DNA from: Punica granatum
Taxonomy: Eukaryota > Streptophyta > Magnoliopsida > Myrtales > Lythraceae
NCBI RefSeq assembly: GCF_007655135.1
Contig: NC_045130.1
Coordinates: 7,750,001-7,814,000 of the forward strand
DNA: 64,000 nucleotides
Reading direction: 5' to 3'
Shown: positions 13,125 to 27,100 of the stretch, in pieces
How the letters are laid out: every line of letters starts with the position of its first letter
Position numbering within the stretch: position 1 is the first letter of the stretch
The notes under the pieces: generated by a model
Database searches by the model: none
What the model saw: the letters and a program-made list of their open reading frames with translations, nothing else
Told to the model about the DNA's origin: nothing
Program-made: the position numbers and the translations under genes

Positions 13125-13265
13125 GATACCGACATGAATTGGTTAAGATAATTCAATATTTATTCTCTTTAAGTAAAATTTTGAGTACGAGTATTGTGAA
13201 TAGAAAAAATTTATATTATAAGAGGTTTATCTCCTTAATGGGCTGACAAGACTCGAATGAGATTA
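13125..13265 (+). repeat. Dispersed repeat family 2, copy 4
   Basis: Core reads GAGTATTGTGAATAGAAAAA, then GAGGTTTATCTCCTTAATGG, then GACTCGAATGAG. It is one of the best preserved copies. Confidence 0.5.
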
Positions 13266-14828
13266 TTCAAGATTCGTTGAGTTCTCAGACATCAAAGTAC
13301 ACAGTGAAAAAATAAAAATAAAATAAACGATGGTGTGAAAATTCTTTTTTGGTAACGACAGAGGTTCGGCCTATAGAAACCCTGAATATATAATAAAGAA
13401 ATACGAGTAATTTTACATGAAAATTGAATTTAGAATCTATTGATTATCAGGCGGAAATGTACACTTGTTGCCAAATGAAAATTCTTCAATCAATTCATAC
13501 CTTCAGCCATATTTTATCTTTAGTACAATTCAATGTCGTACTTCAATTCATTTATACCGTATTTTGACATACATAACAAGACGATATAGTCTACTGTAAA
13601 CAGAGTATAATACAAATGAATTAGAGTATAATTATGTCGTATTCTCACAAAACACAAAATATGACTGAAAGTCCCGTGACTTGACCTTAATAGCTCTGTG
13701 GTGCCAAAATATATCTGCCATAATAAATTTTCAAATAAAAATTTAAATTGCTTTCAAAAAATAAAGTTTCTATTTATTTTAATATATACTTAATCTTTAC
13801 CATAAGAAAAATCAGGGGGTCATTAACAAGCCTAATCTTTTTTTTCTGACCTAATCATTATTCGAACTGACATTAGTTACCTAGTTTACAAACAACCGCC
13901 AAAGCGCTATAGGTTGTCATGATCGCCTTACTCGTCGATCTTCCCCAAGGCAAGCATGTCCCTAAATCCTGTTGCATACTGGTCACACGTACTAGTCTTG
14001 CCTTAGGTTAGAAGATTTGAAGTGGCAGGAACAGGGTTTTACTCGAACTTGGGATGTTTAGGCAAACTAACTACCTTGATTTCTAGGCTCCCTTTTGAAG
14101 AGAGAGAGAGCAAAGGGGCAACTCCGGTGGGGGCTCTCCGCCGCCTGACCTTCCCCCGCAAGCACGGTCGTCGGAGGCCATTTCCCCCCTTTTTTACGAA
14201 TAATTAGAATTTTTTTTGTTCATTGAAAATAAGCCAATATGATGTCATTTGATTATGATTGTTTGTCATTAATTTTTTGAACGTTATCGATCCACCTGGG
14301 ATTCCCCATTATTTTTTCATTACTTCAATTTAACATTAGATTATTTTGATGGATGAAATTAAAATTCATGAACGATATTGATGGCTAAATTTCTTAAGGA
14401 GCAAACTAATGGCCATTCCAACCTTTAAGGAGCATTTTAATTGGTTACTCATTGATAGATATAAAAATTTTCACTAGTGAGAAAAAAAATTACAAATTTA
14501 TAGAAAGGATTTAATAATTATAAATAAATTATGGCTATTAGGTGTTCATCCGACGTAATAAAATCAAAGAAAGATTTTAATTTTTATAGTTGATAGTGAA
14601 GTACGGAGAACCTCATCATAAGTACCAAATATAAAATTTCTTGAATACAAAATGAGATCATATATTATTGCGCTACATCATCTTTGATCGGTTGGATTTT
14701 CTTTTCTCAAGTTATTTCCATGGTCCTCCCCTGCCATCTTCCCAACATAAATACTTCGAAAGGCCCCATCGTCGAGGTTCCATTGTTCCTCTTGAGAATC
14801 ATCTCCCTTCTTAGGAATCTAAAGGAGA

Positions 14829-16008
14829 ATGTTACCTAGGAAACACCAAGCTTTTACAGCAACCTCACTGAACATAAAGACCACATCTTCAAGCTCATCA
14901 AATCTTCTCATGCACCAAGTCCAGAATAAGAGGAACACGGACAAGACCAAGAGGAGGTTCCGTGAGGACCAGGTCAAGTCCCTGGAGGGCACCTTCGAGT
15001 CAGAATCGAGGCCCGACTCTTGCCTCAAGCACCAGCTCGCCGACAGGCTCGAGCTGGAGCCTCGGCAGGTCGCCATATGGTTTCAGAACAAGAGGGCCCG
15101 GTTGAAGAACAAGCAGATCGAGTGGGAGTACAGCAGGCTCAAGACCAAGTACGACGACCTCACCTCGAGCTTCGAGTCCCTCAAACGCGAGCACGAGCTG
15201 TTGCTTGTTCAGGTACCCAGGTAGCCATATTTTGATTATTTGATGCTATTCGAGTAGGCTCTCGCAGCGGCCAGCTACCGGCAAATAATATAACCGCTCT
15301 ACTTGCATCCCTGTCCATGCCATTCAGTAAACTGATATGATGTTGCAGCACGACACGACCTGATCACCTATTAAGTGCGTGAGCATCGGGCTTTCATTGG
15401 CTGAGATCATGGAGCATATTAGGCACCGTTTAGATTCACAACCTATTGATTTTAACTTTAACTTTAATTTTAACTCAACATACTACACAACAAAAATACG
15501 CATTTTCCAATTCAAAAATTTTAACTTTAACTTTAATTCAATACACTAAACAACAAAAACACACGTTTCTCAAATCAAATTTATAATCACATCTCATTTG
15601 TCCTTTTCCACAATCAAAATCAAAATCAAAATAACTTTAACTCTGAATCCAAACTGCCCATAAGTTTCCTGTCAATTCTAACGCTTTCTGAAAATTTGAT
15701 GTCAAAAGCTGCAGAAACTGAAGAGCAATCATAGAAAGGCAAAAGGAAGCGCGCATACGCAAGCGGAGGATCATGCCAAGGAAAGCCAAACGAAGCCCGG
15801 GTATGTCGCTGGGTGTCGACATAATGCTCGGACAGTTCAAAGTGGTGATGATTGCGGAATTGCAGAGACAGTGCCAGAGAAGTTTACATTGGAACATGTA
15901 GAGGAAATGGGGCAAGACTCGTTTCCGTCGTCAGGAAGCTGGTATGACCCTGGTTATTTCCTGGATGAATCGAGTTATGGCCCAAAATGGTGGGAATTGT
16001 GGTCCTAA
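14829..16008 (+). CDS. Homeodomain-leucine zipper class I transcription factor (ATHB-7/12-like)
   Basis: Two exons, 14829-15212 and 15709-16008, joined in phase 0, give 227 residues. The homeodomain (about residues 34-95) has the third helix WFQNKRAR, and a leucine zipper follows directly and continues across the splice junction (..LLLVQ|LQKLK..), which supports the joint. The C-terminus ends in WWELWS, an aromatic acidic activation motif of the kind found in the ATHB-7/ATHB-12 branch; length (235-258 aa in Arabidopsis) fits too. HD-Zip I proteins bind CAATNATTG as dimers in the nucleus, and this branch is typically induced by ABA and water deficit. One oddity: the usual Trp at homeodomain position 56 (RARWK) is Leu here (RARLK). 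The 496-bp intron contains a MITE. The ATG at 14829 is the first in frame. Function is inferred from family. Confidence 0.93.
15422..15659. mobile_element. Tourist/Harbinger-like MITE inside the HD-Zip intron
   Basis: Imperfect terminal inverted repeats (GGCACCGTTTAGATTCA at left; GGGCAGTTTGGATTCA on the other strand at right) bound about 238 bp of AT-rich DNA. The interior matches the 41.5 kb element (CATTTTCC, CTCATTTGTC, CACAATCAAAATCAAAAT) but carries an extra internal duplication (TTTTAACTTTAACTTTAATT twice). The flanking 3-bp duplication is imperfect (TTA / ATA). It ends 49 bp before the intron acceptor. Confidence 0.7.
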
Positions 16009-16428
16009 TCGAGTTCACTATTGCTAGTAGCAAAAGCTTGGACCTGGATATTTGGATTGATGAAAAGCTCTATCACTTGTAAAAATATGTGTATCATGTA
16101 GCTGCAAAAGGTTCAGGGCCATAATTCGACCAAACCCCTTCAATTCAAACACTGCACCAGACGAAGGAATTCCTCCAAGTAATTACGGTCTATCTAAAAT
16201 CAGCGCCAAAGAGAATATACAAAATCCAAATTTTGAACTTTTATTTGCTTATTTAGTGAGATTGTACAACGCGAGATTTTGTGCCGTATTAAGGTCATGA
16301 ATTCAGGATCTTGGCAGCACCATCTCATACGACCTCTTACATTGAAGATACTTATATCCCATTATCACAGTAACAACATTAGAACATCCATAAAAAAATG
16401 ATTTGAGCACATGTACAGTCCAATGGGA

Positions 16429-19400
16429 CTACACTTCAACGCACTGCACGTTATCAATGGATTGTCCGGACGCTTCCAATTCTATAGAAGACGCATGGGT
16501 TTCAGATGCTCCGCCTCTCTCCAAGTGCTCGAGGAATTCCATCACAATGGGGTCGGTCCAAGGAGCTCCAATAGGAGCCTCAGCACCTGCAACCCACCCA
16601 AGATGGCCTCCTTTGGGAGTCACAATTAACAAACAGTTGGGGTTTTCCTGCAAAAAGAGGATGACAGACATTTTGTCTTAACCAATTGGGTGAAGGGAAA
16701 CTCGACAAATTCCGGGCATTGACACATAATATGATGTTAAAATGCTATCCCAGACATAAGAGGATATATGGAATGTGACTTCTGCATAGAACCTAATGAT
16801 GAACCAGCATGTTATTCCTAGGAGTAAAATTATAAGATTTGAACACCAGTTGCTATCAGCGGGCATAAACACAATGTCAATGTTTAGCATTGAAATGTGA
16901 AAGTGAAAAAGGCACAAACCTTGATGTCTTCTCGAGGGATTCCTCTAGCTGGTGCAATGGGGTCATTGTCTGCCTGCAACCCATAAGAACTCATTACTAA
17001 AGAAATCATACTGAATTTTTTCTTCTTCTTACATAATCCCATTAGGATTATTTCCTCCTGGAAGATTGTGGAGACTGGAGCATACTTATTTTTCTCGGGT
17101 TCCAAGAGAAAGAACCAAAGGATCGAAGTGAGTGCAGACTGGCAGTTCACAAGATTTCTCACATCTGTGACAGAAGTCTTTTGTATAGGTCCAATTGTGC
17201 ATATGATTTCTGGTCAAGAATGAGAACTATACAAATGTCTATATCCAGTTCACTCTTAGTAACAATATCATGTCCAGAATATATTATGATAGAATAGAAG
17301 AAATTGAGATGCTTTCTTGCTAATTCTCTTTTTGTTTAAGAAGACATTTGAGGATCCCATATAATTAAAAAAAAAAATGTACGTATCTTGATTCTTCCTC
17401 CAACAGTCCCTAATTAGAGTAGCCACTGGTAAGAGACTGAAACCCAAATGAAAATTGAGTCATGCATCCACATGACGGAGCCATTCCATTTCAACAAAAC
17501 CATTTTTGGTCTCCTAAGAAGAAGTGCGGTTTGAGAAATTTAAAAGGCTCTACGAAAGAATACGAGTTCAGATGAAAATTTCTTCGAAAGATAAGAGATC
17601 ATAGAGTATTAACCTGGATACAAAGCAAAGGCGTATGGACATATTTTATGCTATCTGAACTGCTTGAGTTAGCGTAGTACTCATCTGCCGACTTGAAACC
17701 AAAAGAAACTGCATATCATAAAGAAATTTCCATAAGCATGCAAATATTTGCTATAAACCCAGACAAAAGTTGTGATTTTGAAGAAGAAATTCTTCCAAAT
17801 TCAGAGTAAGAGCAAACAAGCACCTCGGGTCAGTCCTTCATCAAACTCTTTTACAGTTTTAGCACTAGTAGATAGTGGAATATTGTATTCACCCTCCATG
17901 TCTTCGAAGAGAAGTAGATGCCTGCAGAAGTACATGCAAAAATTTATCTTTAAGACCGTCCCATGCATGTGATGAGTGAAGCCAATGAGGGAGAAACAGA
18001 AGTTCCTAAAAAGACATATTACAGATATATACTTCTTGATAATGTTGCGGAGAGCACGAGCTAGAGCTTTGTCGTAGACATTGTTAAAGCCCTTACGGAA
18101 ATCCTCATCTGCAAGGACTAAATTGAAAGGATTACACAATGACACAGCTCCCGAAAGAGGACAAGTATGAGATTCCTGAGAGTAGAGAAGAAACAGAGAT
18201 ATATCAACAAATCTTTATTGGTCAAGAAAAATGAAATTCCTGAGAGTAGAGAAGAAAGAGATACATATCAACTAATCTTTATTTCAACTATAAATCAATG
18301 AACTATCTTCTATCAACATCAAATGAAAAGATTCGAGACATGGTTCGAAATTCATGTCCTCAAGAATTGTTAACTCGATAATCAAAGAGCAATGCAAGAA
18401 AATTAGAAACATGAGCAGTGCATGGATGGCCAAGACAAAAGTATCAAGAAATGAAGTGATTCATTTCCTACCTGACCCAGGTAGCGGACGAGAATGTTCG
18501 CCCCAAGAGACCACCCGACAGCATATAAATTGGATTTGGGGTACAGACTTCCCACGTGAGCAACTACTTCTTGAAGATCCCCCGTAAAAGAAGCCGAATA
18601 AAACTGCAACCCATTCATTCAAATCCAAAACATCAAGTCTATCTTCTATACAATGAAATTGGGTCCATCAACATTGCCCTTGAAACATGAGAACAACCCG
18701 GACGGATTGACTAGTTGTTCCGGGAATACCTGCGGAGTAGTGACAGGGCTGTTTGCGCAGCCCCGACTATTGAACACCACGACCCGGAATCCCTTGCTTC
18801 GAGCTTTCAGGAGCATGTGCCTCACATAAGTATCCTCACTACCTCCCGTTAGACCAGGCTGGCAAAAAACACAACTCCGTAATCAAAATCAAATAGTCGT
18901 GCTGATAATTGCTTAAGGTACTAGATTCAATTAGAGGACCCATATTTGTCTCTGAGAAGCAAAATAACATTTAGACCTTAGGAACAGATACAATTGCCAA
19001 TCCATCGGTGAAAGAGTTGACAAGCAGTAGAAATGGGAAGCAGAGAGTGATAGTGTACGGGTAAAGTCGTAGTGTTTTTACCAGTAAAATGAGAACAGGG
19101 GAATTGGGGGGGAGGCGGCGGTCGTCGCCGGATACCCAGTCGAGGGCGACGGAGCCGCCGTCGGGAGTGCGGAGGCAGCGGCGGCGGAGCCTGACGTCGG
19201 GGAGGGACCTGAAGAAGGAGGCGAAGATTGTCTCCAGGTGGCGGTTCCAGCCGATTAGCGGGAAGGGGGAGTAGGGCCGCCCCAGGGCCTCCAGTACGGG
19301 GAGGAACAGCTCCTGCCGGGCCCCTCCGACGACCTCGAGGGAGGGGTGAGGCCGGGACATAGCGGCGACGTAGGAGGGGGAAGCTTCCGCGTGGGCGGCG

Positions 19401-19600
19401 GAGACTCGGAGGCGGATGGCCGAGGCGGGCTCCGGTGAGACGCGGCGGAAGAGGCAGGACGGAGGAGGTGGAGGGCCCAGAAAGGAGCTCCTGAGCATTA
19501 CTGACGTCGGCGGCGGCGGCGGCGAAGGGGTTGTTTGTTTGTGGGAAGCGACAGGAGAGGTTACTGGAGAGACAGAAACGACCAAACAAACAGCTCCCAC
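16429..19600 (-). CDS. EMB8-type alpha/beta hydrolase, probably plastid-targeted
   Basis: Eight exons on the minus strand: 19600-19082, 18858-18730, 18603-18472, 18175-18033, 17921-17824, 17708-17614, 16973-16920 and 16647-16429. All have GT-AG borders with consistent phase, giving 462 residues. The protein matches the plant embryogenesis-associated EMB8 family: PGLTGGSEDTYVRHML after the first intron, the nucleophile elbow GWSLGAN (Ser about 248), the acid in ADNDPIAP (Asp about 376) and the catalytic His in GGHLGW (about 405). A Ser/Pro/Arg-rich N-terminal extension of about 90 residues looks like a transit peptide. The substrate is unknown; relatives are serine hydrolases of the YheT type. 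The 3' splice site of intron 3 is duplicated 64 bp upstream (18236-18284), so a frameshifting alternative acceptor exists. The start at 19600 is the first ATG in this frame. Confidence 0.92.
18172..18284. repeat. 64-bp tandem duplication across an intron 3' splice site
   Basis: ATTCCTGAGAGTAGAGAAGA at 18172 recurs at 18236 with the following 30 bases also alike. On the minus strand this is a duplicated polypyrimidine tract plus CTCTCAG|GAAT acceptor of the EMB8-like gene; the copy nearer the exon keeps the reading frame. Confidence 0.85.
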
Positions 19601-22600
19601 GGCCGCCGATTAACGCGTGAATCTTATTGGGCTGTACGTTTTCGCCATGTGATGTCAAAGTTTCACGGCGGGCCTATGTTATGATGCAATTACTTTCTAT
19701 TTTTCAATTTTTCCGACATTAATTCTTGAATTGTCTGTTAACATGTATTAAACGTGATGTTAACTTCTTCTTCTTTTTTTGGTTCATATAAAAAGAATGG
19801 GATCAGCGTGACGATGGCAGACAACAATTTTTTTTTTGTTATAATTTAGGTCTTGATAATTTCCAGCTAAATATCTTGGGTTTTCACGATAGTATGATGA
19901 TTAGATTAATTTAAAGGACACATATAACATATTGATTGAACGAAAAAGAGGTATTGTTTATTTTTCCAAATAATCGATGAATTTGTGAACCCCATGGTCC
20001 AAGGTCCTATACCTATTAGGAGGAATTGTATATATTTCTTTTGATGAACAGAGGAATTTTATATAAATAGTTAAAATCTCTTGCCTCACTTGGTAGACTA
20101 TTTATTTAGAGAAAATAAAAGGCTCAACTAGCCTATTTTTTTTTTTTTCTGACAGAGAGCAGAGGATGAGGCAACATCTTATCTTTGTCAGAGGCAACAT
20201 CTTATCCTTGTTAGAGGCATTGCTTTTCTGCCCACTTGAAACTTCCTCGAGGAGGCTTGGATTGGCTTCTATAGATAGAAGCCCCATTCAGCCATGGAGG
20301 ACAGACCAAAGGATGCAGAGAAATCGGATGAGTGTTAATTAGTAGAGGTCTATAAAATGGAAGTCCGATTTTTGTATCGATAGTTATAAAGCTCGGTTTT
20401 TTTTTTTCCAAATTCATATTGATGCTATCTCTTTTGCTTTTTTATTTTTTTTTTGCTGGGTACATTTTGATGCTATCTAGGAAAGTTATGATTGCGCCCT
20501 TCTAAGTCTGTGATCAGTATTTGTGATGAAGATTATTTCTCTCCGTACCAAAAAAACAAAACAAAACATTTTCCTGCAACTATTTTCCTTTTCATTTTTC
20601 TTCTCTGATTTCGATTTGTCCGTGTACTGCGTTATGTTTAGGTAGCATTGCATCGGGGGGAAGCAGTCGTGCCCCGCGCATTTTCCGTACTTCGTGTTTC
20701 AATTAAGTGAAGATCACCATGTTCAGTAGAGTTGATCATTTGATTTGAGCATCGTGTTGTTTATTGGATTCATTCATCGTGGAGGACATGGGCTGAATTT
20801 GGGCTCAATTAGATTTCTCGATCTTGCACAAAACCGGAAGCCTACTCATCAATCCAATTCATATGGAGCTGGGCTAAAATGTTCCAGGCTGGCCTATTTA
20901 ACTAGTTCAATACATTTATATGAACTCCAGTTATTTGTTTTTCGGTTTTAAGGAATGTCCATAAAACTAATAGGGGGTACAAAACAGAAAATCAATATAA
21001 ACGGGAGCCTCACTAATGAGAATTAAACTGAAGATTTCGTGCTTCTGATGAGTAGACATTTTCTAAAACTCATTTCTTCGTATGAAATTTTCTTAGTTAT
21101 CACTCATTCGCGCAATGATATATATATATATATATACACACACATATACAAATACATTTTCCGATTACAAGTTTTATTTAAGTCCGTAATCAGTTCTAAT
21201 GGTTTTTTTATTTTTGGCTTTTCTGCTTCGAGTTTTTTATCTGTGCGTGTATAAAATTCTACCCGAGTATGTTATTCTTTGAAAGTGATGTCACCTCAAT
21301 CTTCTTGCAGCCTGAGCAACACGATCAAGATGGGAAAGCAGATCGAGGCTGAGGGGGGGGGAGGTGGTTCATGGATAAGTGAGCCAGTATGTTGCCGAAT
21401 TGTTTTTCCTTCTTCCTTTTTTTTTTTTTTCGCTTTCGTTCAGATCTCATAAGATTAGTGATGTGAATTCAAACCTTGTGAATGTGATTACTTCAACTTT
21501 TGTCTTTCTCTATAATGCATGTACTAATTTATAATTCTTATTTTCCAAGATGCCTTATAATTTATTTTTTACATAAGTGGTGAACCTTCATTAAAATTCG
21601 AGGGTATTACAAACCACTCATCCAAGATCAAGCATGGAAAAGTTAGAGTAATTAAATTATGGGACATCATGGACACAAAAAGCAACGATTTGATTAGCAT
21701 GAATATGATTCTTCTAGATAAGAAAGGTAAAGTATTCCTTATTTTTTGTTATATATATAATGGATGAGGAAAAATAAAATTGTATTCCTAAATTTTCGTT
21801 TTTTAAGAGTTATAAAGACTTTTTTCTATGTAAGTTTTATCTTACCTCATTAGTGAAATTAATTATTTATTCAATTACATAAATTAGTTCTTCAATCAAA
21901 GTATGTATTTACAGTTCTACTTAATCGAAGAAAATTTTAACAACCGCATCACCTTGCATGAGCTTTTTGGCCCAACTACATATAATAAGTTAGGTGTTCA
22001 CCTGTACGTAGCATGGGTGTTTTACGCTAATATATTTTTTATTACAATTCTTAATTCAGTCATGCATGTTATTGAAGTCGAAATAACAACGAATCGAACT
22101 CTTGCAACGCTGTAACTACTTGAATATGTGGCTTCATGTTATATTGGTAATTGCCTAACCCAGATGTCTCCTTGTCGCAGTATCATTTTCAGTCCTCAAT
22201 TGATTTATGATTCTATGCATGAGAAAATATATGTATTTACTAAACGAAGGAAATTTTCTTTTTAATTTTTAGTCATAATTTCTTTTTAAATTAGTGAAAC
22301 TATTACGTGCAACACACAGACTTAACGACTACTATATATATATATATATATATATAAATATTATATGTCCCAAATCGAGGTTGATATACCACCGCACCAA
22401 ATCTCATTTCTTTGATCGACTTTTTTTTCATTTACAAATGATTATACGATCTTAATACAAAATATATTTTTCTTGAATAAGAATCCATCACATATTTAAT
22501 CTATACATATAAAAATAAAGCCCAAGCTCAATTCTCACACTGCCACATCATCAAAAATAAGAAACGAAGTTCTCTCACTTTGTCACATCATCACTTATAT

Positions 22601-24177
22601 ATGTATTAAGGAAATTTTTTATCATTAATTATGCAGTAAAATATATATATTATTTGTACATAACCCAACATAATATATACTATATAAACTAGCTGCTATT
22701 CAGGAAATTTTTACATTACCTATATATATAGATGCCGTATAAATTACAACTTTTATCATCATATTTCCTTTTGTAAAGAAGTGTGTGAGACTCTGTGAAC
22801 TTATATACATAAATTGTGTTGCATGCTCATCTAGTGTCAATACCGATCTTATGTCATTTTGGTCGGTTTCATAGGTTTTCTCTTTGCTTACTTTGCTCCG
22901 ATGATATTCTGCTTGGAGTGTTTATTAATTTCTTTTGATTCATATATTTGCTTATATATATTTATTCAATTCTTTTTTTTCCACATATTTGCATGAGAAT
23001 TTTTTTTCTTTTAATTGATATATTTGCTGATATATTTTGATCCAATTCTTTTTTGAAACATATTGGTAAGAGAATTTTTCCTTTCATCCTTTTGATTTGT
23101 CTATAGCATAACAAATTTTGAAGTGCTAGAATAGTTAATTATTTGTTAAAAGAATCAGGACAAAAAAAAAAGATAAACGTACAGATTGTTTTATTTATTT
23201 AGCTATCTTCTCTTATAATTCCTAATATCTCAATTTCTTCCAATAAGTTTTTAATTCGTATATATTTTTAATATTTTTCTTCACAAAATAATATTTATTT
23301 TCTTTTTATTCTCCTCTTGCAACACAAGGATATTCAGTTAGTTTTAAGTATTACTTTCTATTAAAAGCTAAACATCTTTTCCGCATAACATGTTTAATTG
23401 ATGCCACCATGTATAGAAGAATGAATTCTAGATGCTGAAGGCAGATGAGAAGGCCTGCAAATAGGTCAGTTGAGTCGTCTCTCATCATCCTACAAGTAGT
23501 TCTCATGCAGTACAGTGGTCCGTAATTTGGTGCATATTCTGAAGTATTTCCTTGTGTAAATTTCGTCGGATATTCTGAAGTATCTCTCAACTCTTTGTCA
23601 ATGTCGAGAAACTACTTATGTGTCTGGAGTGATTGGCCTGTTCTCTCTTGGCAGCTGCATATCTCACTGTCACCAGTCTGAAAGCACAAAACAACAGACT
23701 CAACAATGTGATGATAGTTTTCTCGGCTTATTCCGATTTAAATACATAGTACGTATAGAAGTCCGAATTGCATAAATAACGAGACCATGTACATAGTCAT
23801 AAAATATCTATCAGCACAAGGCGAAAAATCTTCAATATATATCCTAGCATAGTTGCTCTCGGGAAGGGCCAAATTACTTAGTTTTCTTCCATGTAAACCA
23901 AAATGTAAAGAACTTTCTATCTAAAACGATTCATTTGTCCTTGTAGACAAACATATCGAAGTTTCATCTTGTTGGGACATCGCTATCCATATTCCTGAAT
24001 TATTATGCAAGAAAAAGATGGATTTGCAATTTATAAATTCGCTTGGGTCAAGTTGGTCCAGCCGACTTTGTTGAACTCTGACCCAAAAGAGCAGGAAATG
24101 AAGCATTATAAATTATCTTGTAAAAGATGCCATTCTGAGCAGTACTTTATAGTTTAGATCCCGATCACATATATACA
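19601..24177. other. Intergenic, AT-rich, no gene recognised
   Basis: The left end is the shared upstream region of the minus-strand hydrolase. The rest is AT-rich with T-runs and TA microsatellites (about 21118-21137 and 22333-22356). A Helitron-like start near 22.5 kb was considered but not supported. No frame has recognisable coding character. The last 200 bp are the presumptive promoter of the receptor-like protein. Confidence 0.5.
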
Positions 24178-27100
24178 ATGGGGAGGTATTGCATCTCAGG
24201 ATATGTGATATTCAATATGCTCTTGTTCATCTCATGCGCCTCAATATGGCCTTGTTTTTGCAGAAACTCGACCTTGTTTTGCAGAGAAGAAGAAAGGGAC
24301 GCTCTGATCAAAATCCTACAAAGTCTTTCAGACCCGCTTGGGTTGCTCTTGTCGTGGAAGGGGAAAGATTGCTGTAAGTGGCAAGGAATCAGCTGCAACG
24401 CAGCCACCAGACACGTGGTCCGGCTTGAACTACTCCCTCGCTTGGAAAACCGGTCGGATGGCTCTATTCCTGTGCCTGACCATCCGTTCTACGCGGTTAG
24501 GTTGAGCAGCTACCTCCTCAACTTGAAACACTTGAACCACCTCGATCTTACTGGGATCAATGTAGATGAGAATTGCGCCATCCCTGATTTCATCGGTTCG
24601 ATGAAACAGATAAGGTACCTCAACCTTTCCAACATGGGTTTTCACGGAACTGTTCCTTCCCATTTGGGTAACCTCACGAATTTGGAAGTCCTTGATCTTC
24701 GGAATTCTCCACAAAGTTGTCCGACGTTCTTTAATTATGTATCTAGCGGGGATGATCTTCAATGGGTTTCCCGTCTCGTGGCATTGAAGCACCTCGATAT
24801 AAGTGGAGTAGATCTTTCAAAAGTGCACAATCTGATGCAAGTACTCAGCATGCTTCCTTCTTTGTCACGTTTATCTCTGTCGTGCTGCAGGCTCGATAAT
24901 TTTCATCTATCTCCTGGTCGAGGTCTCAATTCTAGTTTTCTCTCAAATCTTCGCTACCTAGATCTTTCCAACAATTACCTTGATCTATCCAGCCCATTCC
25001 AAAACTTGACTTCTCTCAATTACCTTGATCTTTCGTACAATTCTTTCAACTCTCTTGGAAGCCACTTCCTGTCTGGTCCCAATCTTGAACACCTAGATAT
25101 CTCGAGAAACCAATTTCGAGGTCAAATACCCAGGGCTCTCCAGAATATGACTTCCCTCACTTACCTCGATCTGTCAAACAATGGTTTCTCTTCGGTTCCG
25201 ATGTGGTTCAGCGGCTTGAAATGCCTCATCCATATGGATATATCCGGGAACCCGTTGGGGCAGACCGTGGGAGGATTGTCACTTTTATTGAGAGATAAAT
25301 GCAACCTGAGGTTTCTCAATTTGGATGGCGTTCTCTTGCAAGGACAAATTATTGGGAAGTCTAGCGGGTTCTGTGCACCGAACCTTGAGTCATTAAGTGC
25401 AGGTGGCAACTTGTTCGAAGGAAAATTGCCTGACCAGTTAGGAAATCTGGAAAATCTGAAATATTTGACGCTGTCCAGGAATTTCTTCAATGGTTCCATT
25501 CCAGATAGTTGGGGAAAACTTCGTAGCTTGTTAAAATTGGATCTTTCTTCCAACTTCTTGTATGGGGCCATCCCGTGGTGGTTGGGCCAATTACAGTCCC
25601 TACAGTCATTGGATGTTCGGGATAATGATTTTAGCGGCACAATCTCGGAGAGTCTTGGACAACTTTCAGACCTTCAATATTTAGATTTCTCGGGTAATTC
25701 ATTGGAAGGCTCGGTTTCTGAAGTTCATTTGGCGAATCTTTCAAGGTTGGAATCTCTAGACCTTAGCAACAACCATTTGACTGTGAAGATCAAGTCTGAC
25801 TGGGTACTTCCATTCCACCTCACATACATAGCCATGCGATCTTGCAAATTTGATACCCGACTTCCGCAATGGTTACGGACTCAAAAGAATGCCGGTGAAA
25901 TAATTCTCTCAAATGCATCCATTTCAGGCGAATTACCAGAATGGCTTGGTAATTGGATTGTGTTCATTCTAGATCTGTCGCACAACCAAATCACGGGACC
26001 ATTATCAAAATTGTCCAGATTCATCGGATATTCATTAGATCTATCACATAACCAAATTTCAGGTCAGATTCCAGCTACTTTTGGAAACATCTCTGTGCAG
26101 TCATCTTTGTTTCTCAATGATAACCTCATAACTGGTCCAATACCGGCGTCATTATGTGAGTACGAAGGTTTAGAATTAGATCTTTCGGGAAACAAACTGT
26201 CTGGCAATATTCCTGACTGTTGGAACAAGTCTAGTGCACCCTTACACATGAACAAAATAAATTTGTCATCCAACAACTTGTCAGGCCTTATTTCAAGTTC
26301 AATGGGGAAACTCTCCTCGCTTTTATCCCTGCACTTGAACGACAACAATCTCCGCGGAGAGCTTCCAACAGCCTTGAGGTTTCTCACTAATTTGGTATTT
26401 TTAGATCTAGGGGAGAACAATCTCTCTGGATATCTACCTTCGTGGATCGCGGAGGACCTTCAGTCACTGAAAGTTCTGAAATTGCGGAATAATCATTTCA
26501 ACGGCAGCATTCCGTTGAAGTTCTGCTCACTCTCTCAGTTGAAGTGGCTGGATCTGGCGTCAAACCGTTTGTCAGGAACTATTCCTACTTGTTTTGGCTA
26601 CTTACGGGGCATGACTTGGGTATCCTACACCCACCCAGGTAACTCCTCTGCCATTGCTGAGACTCCAACGGTCGTGGATAAAGCTCCAACAGCAGGGATC
26701 ATGAAGGGAAATGAACTCGAATATATCACCACGGACATACAATCCGTTTCAGCTATGGACCTCTCAGGAAATAACTTGGAGGGATCGATCCCGAAGGAAC
26801 TGGCATCTCTCATGGGACTGCGCAGTTTGAACCTTTCGCATAACCTTCTCTCAGGGAACATCCCGCAGAACATTGGGGACTTGAAGGTGGTGGAGTCTCT
26901 CGATGTCTCAAACAACCGTCTCTCGGGGCACATTCCCTTGAGCATTTCCAATTTAACGTTCCTGGCCCGCCTTGATTTTTCAAACAACAACTTTAGTGGG
27001 AGACCTCCTAAAGGCAATCAACTGGATACGCTTTATACAGATAATCCTTTCATGTATGCTGGCAATCCCCAGCTCTGCGGGGATCCACTGCCAAACAGAT

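Larger units (their letters stand above)
9136..14828. other. Repeat-rich intergenic region; right end is HD-Zip promoter
   Basis: No gene supported. It holds dispersed repeats (listed separately), a 28-nt C-run and an 18-nt G-run near 11.4-11.55 kb. The last few hundred bases are the presumptive promoter of the HD-Zip gene, with a TATA-like ATAAATA near 14747, about 80 bp upstream of the start codon. Confidence 0.5.

Noticed and set aside
18978..19658. 226-codon minus-strand frame overlapping exon 1 of the EMB8-like gene
   Set aside because: An alternative-phase frame created by high GC; the other phase carries the conserved hydrolase sequence and joins all downstream exons.
22495..22625. 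Possible Helitron 5' end (TCTATACATAT.. followed by CCCAAGCTC and GCCACATCATC)
   Set aside because: Resembles plant Helitron starts, but I found no matching CTRR end with a 3' hairpin.
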